64,000 bases of DNA from Pelagibius sp050330205 (lineage in GTDB: Bacteria > Pseudomonadota > Alphaproteobacteria > Kiloniellales > Kiloniellaceae): the NCBI GenBank assembly GCA_050330205.1, contig JBHJOA010000048.1:74572-138571 (forward strand), in the 5' to 3' direction. A program made the position numbers and the translations under genes. The notes below the pieces were generated by a model. That model did no database searches. It was not told the DNA's origin and was given only the letters and a program-made list of their open reading frames with translations. Shown piece by piece: positions 25,281 to 33,945 of the stretch. The first letter of the stretch is position 1, and the number at the start of each line of letters is the position of its first letter.

Positions 25281-26213
25281 ATGCCAAAACCGACGCGCTA
25301 CCTTCCCAACTTCTACGCGGGCGTGCCGCTCGACCGCGCCGACAGCCTGCGCGCCGACGCCGAGCGCCTGGCCGCCCTGCTGGCCGACCCGCAAAGCTGC
25401 GTGATTCCGCTGTGGCGCAGCCAGCATCTGATCGCCGCCGAGGCCGATGCGGTGGTGCTGCGCCGCGCCGAACTCGACGGCCTGCTGGAGCTGCGCGGCG
25501 AGACCATCTTCCTCGGCCTGCGCGGGGAGGTGGCCTATCTCGCCATCGATTTCTCGCACCTCGACGAGCCGGAGATCGGCCCGCTCACCGCCGGGCGCGG
25601 CAGCTTCCAGGATCTGCGCGCCGTCGGCCCGATCATGCGCCGCGAAGACAGCGCGCTGCTGGCCTATGCCCGCGGCCTCGCCCACTGGCACGCGCGCCAT
25701 GGCTTCTGCGGGGTCTGCGGCAGGCCGACCGCGAGCGAGCGGGGCGGTCACCAGCGGCGCTGCAGCAATGCCGCCTGCAATGCGGTGCATTTTCCGCGCA
25801 CCGACCCGGCGGTCATCATGCTGGTGCACGACGGCGCCGGGCACTGCCTGCTCGGCCGCCAGCCGTCCTGGCCGCCGGGCATGCACTCGACCCTCGCCGG
25901 CTTCGTCGAGCCCGGCGAGAGCCTGGAGGAGGCCGTCGCCCGCGAAGTCCGCGAGGAGGTCGGCCTCGAGGTGCCGGTCGCCGAGGTGACCTACCACTCC
26001 TCGCAGCCCTGGCCCTTCCCCTCTTCCATCATGCTGGGATTCCGGGCCCGCGCCGACCACGCCGCGCCGCGGCTGGGGCCCGACGAGCTGGAGAGCGCGC
26101 GCTGGTTCAGCCGCGCGGAACTGCGCAGCTCCCCGGAGGACGAGCGCTTCAAGCTGCCGCGCCGCGACTCCATCGCCCGCCGCCTCATCGAGGACTGGCT
26201 GGAGGAGGAATAG
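25281..26213 (+). CDS. nudC: NAD(+)/NADH diphosphatase (RNA deNADding-type NudC)
   Basis: 310 aa from ATG 25281 (MPKPTRYLPNFYAG); an in-frame GTG at 25263 is an alternative. A zinc ribbon (CGVCGRPT and CSNAAC) precedes the Nudix box GFVEPGESLEEAVAREVREE (GX5EX7REUXEEXGU). The NudC-specific SQPWPFPSSIMLGF follows. It cleaves NADH to NMNH and AMP, and family members remove NAD caps from RNA. Convergent with pheA, 10 bp apart. Confidence 0.95.
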   Translation: MPKPTRYLPNFYAGVPLDRADSLRADAERLAALLADPQSCVIPLWRSQHLIAAEADAVVLRRAELDGLLELRGETIFLGLRGEVAYLAIDFSHLDEPEIGPLTAGRGSFQDLRAVGPIMRREDSALLAYARGLAHWHARHGFCGVCGRPTASERGGHQRRCSNAACNAVHFPRTDPAVIMLVHDGAGHCLLGRQPSWPPGMHSTLAGFVEPGESLEEAVAREVREEVGLEVPVAEVTYHSSQPWPFPSSIMLGFRARADHAAPRLGPDELESARWFSRAELRSSPEDERFKLPRRDSIARRLIEDWLEEE

Positions 26214-26223
26214 GCGAGCGGCC

Positions 26224-27111
26224 TCAGTCGCCGTTAACGGTGCCGCGGAAGGGATTGGCGGGATAGACGCCGAGGATCTTCACCTCGCGGGAGAAGAAGC
26301 TGAGTTCCTCCAGCGCCAGGCGCACCATGCGGTTTTCCGGATGGCCCTCGATGTCGGCGTAGAACTGGGCCACCGTGAAGCTGCCGTCGATGATGTAGCT
26401 TTCCAGCTTGGTGATGTTGACGCCGTTGGTGGCGAAACCGCCCAGCGCCTTGTAGAGCGCCGCCGGCACCGAGCGCACCCGGAACACGAAGGTGGTGATC
26501 ACCGGCCCGTCGTCGATCGGCGGATCGATCGGCTCCTCCGCCATGACGATGAACCGCGTGGTGTTGTGCGGAATGTCCTGGACGTTGGCGTCGAGCACCT
26601 GCAGGCCGTAAATCTCCCCCGCCAGCGCTGAGGCAATGGCCGCGCGCGTCGGGTCGCCGAGCTCGGCGACCTCCTTGGCGGCGCCCGCGGTATCGGCGTG
26701 GGTCACCGGCGTCAGCCCCTCGCGCCGCGTGTAGTGACGGCACTGGGAGAGCGCCTGGACGTGGCTGTGCACCGTCCGGATCTGCGCCCGCGTCGTCCCC
26801 TTCGGCGCCAGCAGCTGGTGTTCGACCTTCTGGAAGTGCTCGCCGACGATGTGCAGGCCGGACTCCGGCAGCAGGTGGTGGATGTCGGCCACCCGCCCGG
26901 CGCTGGAGTTCTCGATCGGGATCATGGCATGGCGGGCGCGACGGTCGCGCACGGCGGCGAAGGTGTCCTCGAAGGAGGTGCAGGGCAGGGTGGTCATCTG
27001 CGGGTAGGCGGCCCGGCAGGCCATGTCGGAATAGGCGCCGGGGACACCCTGGAAGGCAATGACGTTCTCCGACGCCGTCGCCTGCGGCGGCGTCCTGCTG
27101 GCCTCTGACAT
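26224..27111 (-). CDS. pheA: Prephenate dehydratase (monofunctional, with ACT domain)
   Basis: 295 aa. It converts prephenate to phenylpyruvate in phenylalanine synthesis. The catalytic domain has IENSSAGRVADIHHLL and DIPHNTTRFIVM, including the TTRF motif. A C-terminal ACT domain (GVNITKLESYIIDGSF) suggests Phe feedback control. There is no chorismate mutase domain. The start at 27111 follows AGGAAACCT; the longer frame to 27156 lacks support. Confidence 0.95.
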   Translation of the reverse strand: MSEASRTPPQATASENVIAFQGVPGAYSDMACRAAYPQMTTLPCTSFEDTFAAVRDRRARHAMIPIENSSAGRVADIHHLLPESGLHIVGEHFQKVEHQLLAPKGTTRAQIRTVHSHVQALSQCRHYTRREGLTPVTHADTAGAAKEVAELGDPTRAAIASALAGEIYGLQVLDANVQDIPHNTTRFIVMAEEPIDPPIDDGPVITTFVFRVRSVPAALYKALGGFATNGVNITKLESYIIDGSFTVAQFYADIEGHPENRMVRLALEELSFFSREVKILGVYPANPFRGTVNGD

Positions 27112-27201
27112 AGGTTTCCTAGCCTTCTCTGCGCGGATTCCTGCCGCCCGGGGCACCGGCCAAGGGGCCGGCGGCGGGGGCCGGAAGGACGAAATCTGGC
27201 C

Positions 27202-27999
27202 TCAAGCGGTCGCCAGCAGGGCCCGCGCCCGCTCAAGGTCGGCCGGAGTATCGACACCCAGGGGAAGGGTGTCAACGCGGGCCACGTCGATGCGCAGTCC
27301 CGCCTCCAAGGCCCGCAGCTGCTCCAGCCGCTCGCGCTGCTCCAGTGGCGAGGGCGGCAGGGCGACGAAGCGCTCCAGCGCGGCGCGGCGGTAGGCGTAG
27401 ATGCCGATATGGTGATAGAGCGGCATCCCCGCATCGCCGCCGTCCCAGGGCACCGGGCAGCGGCTGAAGTAGAGCGCCCGGGCGATGTCCCCCTTGCCTG
27501 ACGTGGGGCCGGCCGGAAAGCCGACCGCGGCCTTCACCACGTTGGGATTGCGCCGCTCCTCCGGCTCGCGGATCTCGACCACGAGGGTGGCGATGTCCGC
27601 CGGTCCGGCGGCCAGCGGCTGCAGCACCGCGCGCACCAGGCCCGGCTCCAGGGTCGGCAGGTCGCCCTGCAGGTTCACCACGGCGTCGTGGCGCCCCTCA
27701 GGATCGACCTTACGCAGGGCCTCGAAGATGCGGTCGGAGCCGCTGGCGTGGGCGGGGTCGGTCAGCACCGCCCGGCCGCCGGCGGCGGTCACCGCCTCGG
27801 CGATTGCCTCCTCGGCGCAGGCCACCACCACCGGGCCGACCGCCGCCTCCATAGCGCGGCGCCAGACGTGGACGATCATCGGTGCCCCATGGATGTCGGC
27901 CAGCGGTTTGTCGGGCAGCCGCGTCGAGGCGAGGCGCGCCGGGATCATGACGATCGGAGCTTTCGGTGGAGTCGGCGGCTGATCGGCGGGACTGGTCAT
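27202..27999 (-). CDS. kdsB: 3-deoxy-manno-octulosonate cytidylyltransferase
   Basis: 265 aa nucleotidyltransferase making CMP-KDO for lipopolysaccharide inner core. Motifs are IPARLASTRLPDKPLADIHG, SGSDRIFEAL, VNLQGDLP and HHIGIYAYRR. The start at 27999 was chosen because the family begins shortly before the PARLASTRLP motif. It lies upstream of pheA and is divergent from the cytochrome gene across 259 bp. Confidence 0.95.
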   Translation of the reverse strand: MTSPADQPPTPPKAPIVMIPARLASTRLPDKPLADIHGAPMIVHVWRRAMEAAVGPVVVACAEEAIAEAVTAAGGRAVLTDPAHASGSDRIFEALRKVDPEGRHDAVVNLQGDLPTLEPGLVRAVLQPLAAGPADIATLVVEIREPEERRNPNVVKAAVGFPAGPTSGKGDIARALYFSRCPVPWDGGDAGMPLYHHIGIYAYRRAALERFVALPPSPLEQRERLEQLRALEAGLRIDVARVDTLPLGVDTPADLERARALLATA

Positions 28000-28194
28000 C
28001 GGCAGGGACCTGAACGGAAGGGGTTTGCGTGGATCGCTTTGCAGACCGGAAAGCGGCGGATTGCCGCAGGGTCCGCTTCGGCCGCCGCAGATTAAGCGGC
28101 GCCCGGCGGAAAACAAGCCGCGCGGCGGGTCGTGCCCCCAGAAACCTGCCGGCCGGCCCGCGCAAAGCCTTGCGGCGCGGCGCCCGAGGGACTA

Positions 28195-28223
28195 TTGAAA
28201 GCGCAGCCTCGCGCGGCTATTGT
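28195..28223 (+). promoter_or_regulatory. Probable promoter of the cytochrome c gene
   Basis: TTGAAA (28195-28200), an exact 17-nt spacer and TATTGT (28218-28223), 35 nt before the cytochrome start. Each hexamer departs from consensus at one or two positions and the spacing is ideal. Confidence 0.5.
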
Positions 28224-28258
28224 CCCGCGCGTATCGGAAGGGAACCAAGGGCTTATCG

Positions 28259-28813
28259 ATGGCTTCGTCGTTGGAATCGAACAAGATCGCTGCTGCCGTG
28301 CTGACCGCCGGCGTTGTCGCCATGCTCTCCGGCTTCGTCGCCAATCTGATCTACCATCCGCAGGTGACGCTGGAGGAGAACGTCTACGTGGTCGCCGCCT
28401 CCGACGGTGCCGGCGGCGCCGAAGCTTCCGCCGAGGAGGACACCGGCCCGGAGCCCATCGCCCCGCTTCTGGCCGAGGCCGATCTGGCCGCCGGCGAGAC
28501 CCTGGCCGCGCGTCAGTGCGGCGCCTGCCATACCTTCAATGAAGGCGGCCCCTCCCGGGTCGGCCCCAATCTCTACGACATCGTCAATCAGCAGATCGCT
28601 GCCGAGGGCGGCTTCTCCTATTCCAGCGCCCTGGCCGATATGTCCGGCGATACCTGGACCTACGAGCACCTGAACGCCTTCCTGGACAACCCGCGGGGAT
28701 TCGCGCCGGGGACCAAGATGACGTTCCGCGGCCTTTCCAGGACGGCGGATCGGGCGAACGTGGTGGCCTACCTGCGCGGCCTCAGCGGCAATCCCGCGCC
28801 GCTGCCGGAATAG
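28259..28813 (+). CDS. Membrane-anchored c-type cytochrome (CycM-like)
   Basis: 184 aa. An uncleaved N-terminal membrane anchor (residues about 10-31) and an acidic Ala/Glu linker precede one class I cytochrome c domain. Heme attachment is C87-GAC-H91, and the likely axial Met is in GTKMTFRGL. This architecture is typical of alphaproteobacterial CycM/c552, which carries electrons from the bc1 complex to terminal oxidases. Start ATG 28259 follows AAGGG. It is 31 bp upstream of hisN. Confidence 0.92.
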   Translation: MASSLESNKIAAAVLTAGVVAMLSGFVANLIYHPQVTLEENVYVVAASDGAGGAEASAEEDTGPEPIAPLLAEADLAAGETLAARQCGACHTFNEGGPSRVGPNLYDIVNQQIAAEGGFSYSSALADMSGDTWTYEHLNAFLDNPRGFAPGTKMTFRGLSRTADRANVVAYLRGLSGNPAPLPE

Positions 28814-28844
28814 GCCGGCGCCGCCTTCCGGCGGTCAAACGCCA

Positions 28845-29648
28845 GTGAGCGAGACCGCCGCGCACTGCCCCGAGGACTTCGTGAAACTCGCCGGCCGCCT
28901 GGCCGACGCCGCGCGCGGCGTCGCCCGGCGCCACTTCCGCCAGCGCCTCGATATCGAGGACAAGGCCGACGACAGCCCCGTCACCCGCGCCGACCGCGAG
29001 GCCGAAACGGCGATGCGCGAGATCATCGCCGCCGCCCATCCCGGCCACGGCATCCACGGCGAGGAGTTCGGCGTCGAGAATCCGGATGCCGAGTTCGTCT
29101 GGGTGCTCGACCCGATCGACGGCACCAAGCGCTTCATCACCGGCAACCCGCTCTTCGGCTGCCTCGTCGCCCTGCTGCAGGGCGGCCGGCCGATTCTCGG
29201 CGTCATCGACATGCCGATCCTGGGGGAGCGCTGGCTGGGCGCCGCCGGCCGGCCGACGACCTTCAGCGACGCCGGCGGCCGCGGCGAGGCGCGGGCGAGG
29301 CCCTGCGGCGGCCTTGGCGCCGCGACCCTGCTCTCCACCGCCCCGGAGATGTTCCAGGGAGCCGACGGCGCGGCCTTTCAGCGCCTGCGCCGGGCCGCCA
29401 AGCTGACGCTCTATGGCGGTGACTGCTTCAACTATGGGCTGCTGGCCAGCGGCTTCGCCGACCTCGTCGTCGAGGCCGATCTCGCGCCCTACGACTACCT
29501 GGCCCATGCGCCGGTCATCGCCGGTGCCGGCGGCGTGATGACCGACTGGCAGGGCCGCCCGCCGGGCCTGGAGAGCGACGGCCGGGTGCTCTGCGCCGGC
29601 GACCGGCGCTGTCACGAGATGGCGATTTCCTTGCTGCAAGGCGCCTGA
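28845..29648 (+). CDS. hisN: Histidinol-phosphatase, inositol monophosphatase type
   Basis: 267 aa Mg-dependent phosphatase. It has the IMPase metal motifs HGEEFG, LDPIDGTKRFITG and the C-terminal DLAPYDYLAHAPVIAGAGG. The TKRFITG sequence after the DPIDGT motif is characteristic of HisN rather than SuhB. HisN makes L-histidinol. GTG start. Phosphatase substrate is inferred from the motif and could be checked against other inositol phosphatases. Confidence 0.85.
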   Translation: MSETAAHCPEDFVKLAGRLADAARGVARRHFRQRLDIEDKADDSPVTRADREAETAMREIIAAAHPGHGIHGEEFGVENPDAEFVWVLDPIDGTKRFITGNPLFGCLVALLQGGRPILGVIDMPILGERWLGAAGRPTTFSDAGGRGEARARPCGGLGAATLLSTAPEMFQGADGAAFQRLRRAAKLTLYGGDCFNYGLLASGFADLVVEADLAPYDYLAHAPVIAGAGGVMTDWQGRPPGLESDGRVLCAGDRRCHEMAISLLQGA

Positions 29649-29757
29649 TTGGCCATAACATTCAGGCAAGGGGGCTGGCTGAACGAGGATTCGGGCCCAT
29701 TTCCTTTGGGAATGCGCACCGGAACCCGCCGCGAACAGGGTATTGTCTTTGGGTAAG

Positions 29758-31638
29758 ATGCAGCCTTTGCGCCAAATCATTACCGCCTTCGCCGTGGCCG
29801 CGGCGCTTGCCCTGCCTCTTGCTTTCGCCGCTCCGCCCGCTACGGCCCAGGACCAGACAGTCTACAGGGCCCACGCCATCGCCATGCACGGCGAACCGAA
29901 GTACGGGCCGGACTTCCCCCACTTCGACTACGTCAATCCCGACGCGCCCAAAGGCGGCACCATCCGGCTCTCGGCCACCGGCAACTTCGACACCTTCAAC
30001 CCATTCAACGCCAAGGGCACGCCGGCCCCCTCCGCGGGAATCGAGACGCTCATGGTGTCGAGCAGTGACGAGCCCTTCACTATGTACGGCCTGCTGGCCG
30101 AGACCATCGAGTGGCCGGAGGACCGCTCCTGGATCGTCTTCCACCTGAACCCGCAGGCACGCTGGCACGACGGCATGCCGGTGACGCCCGAAGACGTGGT
30201 TTTCTCCCTCGATAAGTTAAGAACCGAAGGACGACCCCTCTACCGCTTCTACTACCAGGGCATCACGGCGGTCGAGAAGGTCGGCGAGCGCAGCGTCAAG
30301 TTCACCTTTGCCGAAGGGGAGAACCGCGAACTGCCGCTGATCGTCGGCCAACTGCCGGTCTTGCCCAAGCACTATTGGGAGAATCGCGACTTCACTGCGG
30401 CGACGCTCGAGCCCCCGCTCGGCAGCGGGCCTTACAAGGTGGCGCGGTTCGAACCGGGACGTTTTGTGGAGCACTCAAGGGTCGAGGATTACTGGGGCGA
30501 GAAAATTCCGGTGCGCCTCGGCACCAACAACTACGGCATCATCCGCTACGACTACTTCCGTGATCGCACCATCGAACGCGAGGCCCTGAAAGCCGGCCAG
30601 GTCGACTACTTCGAGGAAAACTCCGCAAAGGAATGGGCAACGGCCTTCGAACTGCCCGTCGTACGCGCCAATCTGCTGATCAAGGAGCAATTTCTGAATA
30701 GAAGTTCCGGCGGCATGCAGGCCTTCTACATGAACACTCGGCGCGAGCCCTTTACCAACCGCAAGGTACGCCAGGCACTGGCTTACGCCTTCGATTTCCA
30801 ATGGACGAACAGGACCGTCTATTACGGTCAGTACGAGCATCCGGCAAGTTTCTTTGCACCCACTGAATTGGCCTCCAGCGGCCTGCCGCAAGGCGAGGAA
30901 TTGGAAATTCTGGAGCGCTACCGCGGGCGCATTCCCGAAGAGGTCTTCACCGAGCCGTACATTCCGCCAAAAACCGATGGCTCCGGCTGGCCACGTCAGA
31001 ACCTGCAAACCGCTTTCGACCTTCTTGCGGAAGCCGGCTGGGTTGTCCGAGACATGCAGCTCGTGAACGAGGATACCGGCGCGCCCTTCCGCTTCGAGTT
31101 TCTCTATGTCAGTCAGGCCCAGGAACGCGTTTTGCTGCCCTTCTTCCATAACCTGAAGCGCCTCGGAATTGTGGTGCGGCCTCGCCTGGTTGACTCATCG
31201 CAGTACATCAACCGCCTCCGTTCACGCGACTTCGATATGATGATCTTCAACAATGCACAGGCCCTGTCTCCCGGCAACGAGCAGCGCGAGTATTGGAACA
31301 GCCACGCCGCGGACGAGCCCTCGAGTCGCAACATCGCCGGCATCAAGGACCCCGTCGTCGACGAGCTGATCGAACTGGTGATCTCCGCGCCGAGCCGCGA
31401 AAGCCTGGTCCAGCGCACCCGCGCCCTCGATCGCGTGCTGCTCTGGGGCCACTACGTCATCCCGCAGCTCATAGCGCCCTTCGACCGCATCGTTTTCTGG
31501 GACAAGTTTGGCCGACCGGAGGTTACGCCGTTGAACGGGCCCAGCATCTCGTACTGGTGGGTCGACGAGGAGAAGGCGGCTTCCTTACCGCGACGCCGCC
31601 GAAACCTGGAGGGGGCCGAAAGTGCCGAAGGCAGATGA
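29758..31638 (+). CDS. yejA: Periplasmic oligopeptide-binding protein, YejA-type
   Basis: 626 aa SBP family 5 protein. The ATG at 29758 begins a signal peptide (MQPLRQIITAFAVAAALALP, then LAFAAPPATAQ). A TTG at 29743 is less likely. Features are HAIAMHGEPKYGPDFPHFDY, PDAPKGGTIRLSATGNFDTF and FGRPEVTPLNGPSISYWW, all typical of YejA rather than OppA. It delivers peptides to the YejBEF transporter, known for microcin C and peptide import. First gene of the operon. Confidence 0.93.
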   Translation: MQPLRQIITAFAVAAALALPLAFAAPPATAQDQTVYRAHAIAMHGEPKYGPDFPHFDYVNPDAPKGGTIRLSATGNFDTFNPFNAKGTPAPSAGIETLMVSSSDEPFTMYGLLAETIEWPEDRSWIVFHLNPQARWHDGMPVTPEDVVFSLDKLRTEGRPLYRFYYQGITAVEKVGERSVKFTFAEGENRELPLIVGQLPVLPKHYWENRDFTAATLEPPLGSGPYKVARFEPGRFVEHSRVEDYWGEKIPVRLGTNNYGIIRYDYFRDRTIEREALKAGQVDYFEENSAKEWATAFELPVVRANLLIKEQFLNRSSGGMQAFYMNTRREPFTNRKVRQALAYAFDFQWTNRTVYYGQYEHPASFFAPTELASSGLPQGEELEILERYRGRIPEEVFTEPYIPPKTDGSGWPRQNLQTAFDLLAEAGWVVRDMQLVNEDTGAPFRFEFLYVSQAQERVLLPFFHNLKRLGIVVRPRLVDSSQYINRLRSRDFDMMIFNNAQALSPGNEQREYWNSHAADEPSSRNIAGIKDPVVDELIELVISAPSRESLVQRTRALDRVLLWGHYVIPQLIAPFDRIVFWDKFGRPEVTPLNGPSISYWWVDEEKAASLPRRRRNLEGAESAEGR

Positions 31639-31715
31639 CGCCATCTGCCCCGGCTCTGTAGCCGGCCTGAACGGAAGCCGCTGTCAAAGCGTCGGCCGCC
31701 GAGAATAGGATCGCC

Positions 31716-32810
31716 ATGCTCGCTTACATCGTTCGACGCCTGCTGCTGATCGTCCCGACCCTGCTCGGCATCATGGTGGTCAACTTCGTGGTTATCCAGG
31801 CAGCGCCCGGCGGGCCGGTCGAGCAAGTCATCGCCGAGTTGACCGGAGAGGGTGCTGCCGCTACCAGCCGGGTGACCCGAGAAAGCGGGGAACTCGTCAG
31901 CAGAGGCGAGCAGTCCAGCGGCGGCTCCACCTATCGAGGGGCACAGGGGCTCGACCCCGCCTTCATCGCCGAACTCGAGCGGCAATATGGCCTCGACAAG
32001 CCGATGGGCGAGCGCTTCCTTCTCATGATCAGGAATTATCTCGTCTTCGACTTCGGCGAGAGCTTCTTCCGCGGTCGTGCTGTCGTCGACCTGGTCATTG
32101 AGAAGATGCCTGTCTCCATCTCTCTCGGCATCTGGACCACCTTGCTGGTTTACGGCATCTCCATACCGCTCGGCATTGCCAAGGCGGTGCGCGACGGCAG
32201 CCCCTTCGATATCTGGACAAGCGGCTTCATCATCGTTGGATTCGCAATCCCCTCGTTCCTCTTTGCCATCTTCCTGATCGTGGTCTTCGCCGGCGGCGAA
32301 TATTTCAGTTGGTTCCCTCTGCGTGGTCTCGTCTCGGAAAACTGGGAACAGCTCAGTCTCATTGGAAAGATCGCCGACTATCTTTGGCACATGGTGCTGC
32401 CGATTGCGGCTCTCACCATCGGCGGTTTCGCAGGATTGACGATGCTGACCAAGAATTCCTTCCTGGATCAGATCCGCCAGCAGTACGTCATCACTGCTCG
32501 AGCCAAGGGGTTGGCCGCCAACCGTGTGCTCTATGGCCACGTCTTCCGAAATGCGATGCTGCTCGTGATCGCCGGCTTCCCGAGCGCCTTTATCGGTATT
32601 CTCTTCACCGGGTCCCTGCTGATCGAAGTGATCTTCTCGCTCGACGGCCTTGGCCTGCTCGGCTTCGAAGCGGTGATCAATCGGGACTACCCGATCATAT
32701 TCGGCACGCTGTTCTTCTTCTCCCTGCTGGGCCTGCTCATGAATATCGTCGGCGACATCATGTACACCGTGATCGACCCACGCATCGACTTCGAAAGCCG
32801 GGAGGTATGA
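31716..32810 (+). CDS. yejB: Oligopeptide ABC transporter permease, YejB-type
   Basis: 364 aa inner-membrane permease. An N-terminal membrane helix (MLAYIVRRLLLIVPTLLGIM) is followed by a periplasmic loop, including SRVTRESGEL. The core has about five more helices, with the EAA-type coupling region ITARAKGLAANRVLYGHVFR. The loop resembles YejB specifically. It pairs with YejE to form the channel; the gene ends 1 nt before the yejE GTG. Confidence 0.93.
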   Translation: MLAYIVRRLLLIVPTLLGIMVVNFVVIQAAPGGPVEQVIAELTGEGAAATSRVTRESGELVSRGEQSSGGSTYRGAQGLDPAFIAELERQYGLDKPMGERFLLMIRNYLVFDFGESFFRGRAVVDLVIEKMPVSISLGIWTTLLVYGISIPLGIAKAVRDGSPFDIWTSGFIIVGFAIPSFLFAIFLIVVFAGGEYFSWFPLRGLVSENWEQLSLIGKIADYLWHMVLPIAALTIGGFAGLTMLTKNSFLDQIRQQYVITARAKGLAANRVLYGHVFRNAMLLVIAGFPSAFIGILFTGSLLIEVIFSLDGLGLLGFEAVINRDYPIIFGTLFFFSLLGLLMNIVGDIMYTVIDPRIDFESREV

Positions 32811-32811
32811 C

Positions 32812-33945
32812 GTGACCGGCGCAGGCGATCATCACCATCTCCTCGGCATGAGTGTCGGCCCGCTGACCCTACGGCGCTGGCACAACTTCAAATCCAACAG
32901 GCGCGGATACTGGTCGTTATGGATCTTCCTGGCACTCTTCGGCATCAGCCTGATTGCCGAGTTCGTCGCCAACGACCGTCCGTTCCTGGTGTACTTCGAC
33001 GGTGAGTTCTACACGCCGATCTTCAAGGCCTATCCCGAGACGACCTTCGGCAGCAGCTTCGAGACCGAGACGGAGTTCAAAGATCCCTTCGTCCAGGAAC
33101 TTATCAATGAAAAGGGCTGGATGATCTGGCCACTCGTTCGCCACAATCACCGTTCCTTCGTCTGGGACCTGCCCGACCCGGCACCCTCGCCCCCCAACGC
33201 AACACATTGGCTCGGCACTGACGACCAGGCCCGCGACGTAGTGGCCCGCCTCATCTACGGCTTCCGTATCTCCGTTCTCTTCGGCTTGGTGCTGACCGGC
33301 ATCTCAGCGGTAATCGGCGTCGCCGCGGGCGCCGTGCAGGGCTACTTCGGCGGTTGGACCGACCTGCTGTTCCAGCGATTCATCGAGATCTGGTCTGGCC
33401 TGCCAACCCTATATCTGCTGATCATCCTGGCCAGCATCATCGAACCGAACTTTTGGTGGCTGCTGGGCATCATGCTGCTGTTCTCCTGGATGGGCTTCGT
33501 CGGTGTTGTGCGCGCCGAGTTTCTGCGCGCGCGCAACTTCGATTACGTGCGCGCCGCCCGCGCATTGGGCGCCACCAATACAGTTATCATGTACCGCCAC
33601 GTTCTGCCCAATGCCATGGTCGCCACCATCACCTTCCTTCCTTTCATCCTGACCGGCGGTATCACCACCCTGACGGCGCTGGACTTCATCGGCTTTGGGC
33701 TGCCCGCCGGCTCCGCCTCGCTCGGCGAGTTGCTGGCCCAGGGCAAGGCCAACCTGCAGGCACCCTGGCTCGGCCTTACTGGCTTTTTCTCCATCGCTGT
33801 GATGCTGAGCCTGCTGGTCTTCATCGGCGAGGCCGTGCGCGACGCCTTCGATCCGCGCAAGCTCTTCACCGGACCCGCGAAGGCCGAGACCGCGGCGACC
33901 GACCGGGCCGCCAAGCCCGCCACCGCCGCCGGAGGAGACGACTGA
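32812..33945 (+). CDS. yejE: Oligopeptide ABC transporter permease, YejE-type
   Basis: 377 aa. Begins with GTG. The N-terminal part (LTLRRWHNFKSNRRGYWSLW) leads to a long periplasmic loop with LVYFDGEFYTPIFKAYPE. A DppC-like core has the EAA loop VRAARALGATNTVIMYRHVL. It overlaps yejF by 1 nt (TGATG). A Ala/Thr-rich tail of about 25 residues lies at the C-terminus. Confidence 0.93.
   Translation: MTGAGDHHHLLGMSVGPLTLRRWHNFKSNRRGYWSLWIFLALFGISLIAEFVANDRPFLVYFDGEFYTPIFKAYPETTFGSSFETETEFKDPFVQELINEKGWMIWPLVRHNHRSFVWDLPDPAPSPPNATHWLGTDDQARDVVARLIYGFRISVLFGLVLTGISAVIGVAAGAVQGYFGGWTDLLFQRFIEIWSGLPTLYLLIILASIIEPNFWWLLGIMLLFSWMGFVGVVRAEFLRARNFDYVRAARALGATNTVIMYRHVLPNAMVATITFLPFILTGGITTLTALDFIGFGLPAGSASLGELLAQGKANLQAPWLGLTGFFSIAVMLSLLVFIGEAVRDAFDPRKLFTGPAKAETAATDRAAKPATAAGGDD

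Noticed and set aside
30440..30465. tRNA-like GGTTCGAACC stretch
   Set aside because: It lies inside the yejA coding sequence and the flanks do not fold into a cloverleaf.
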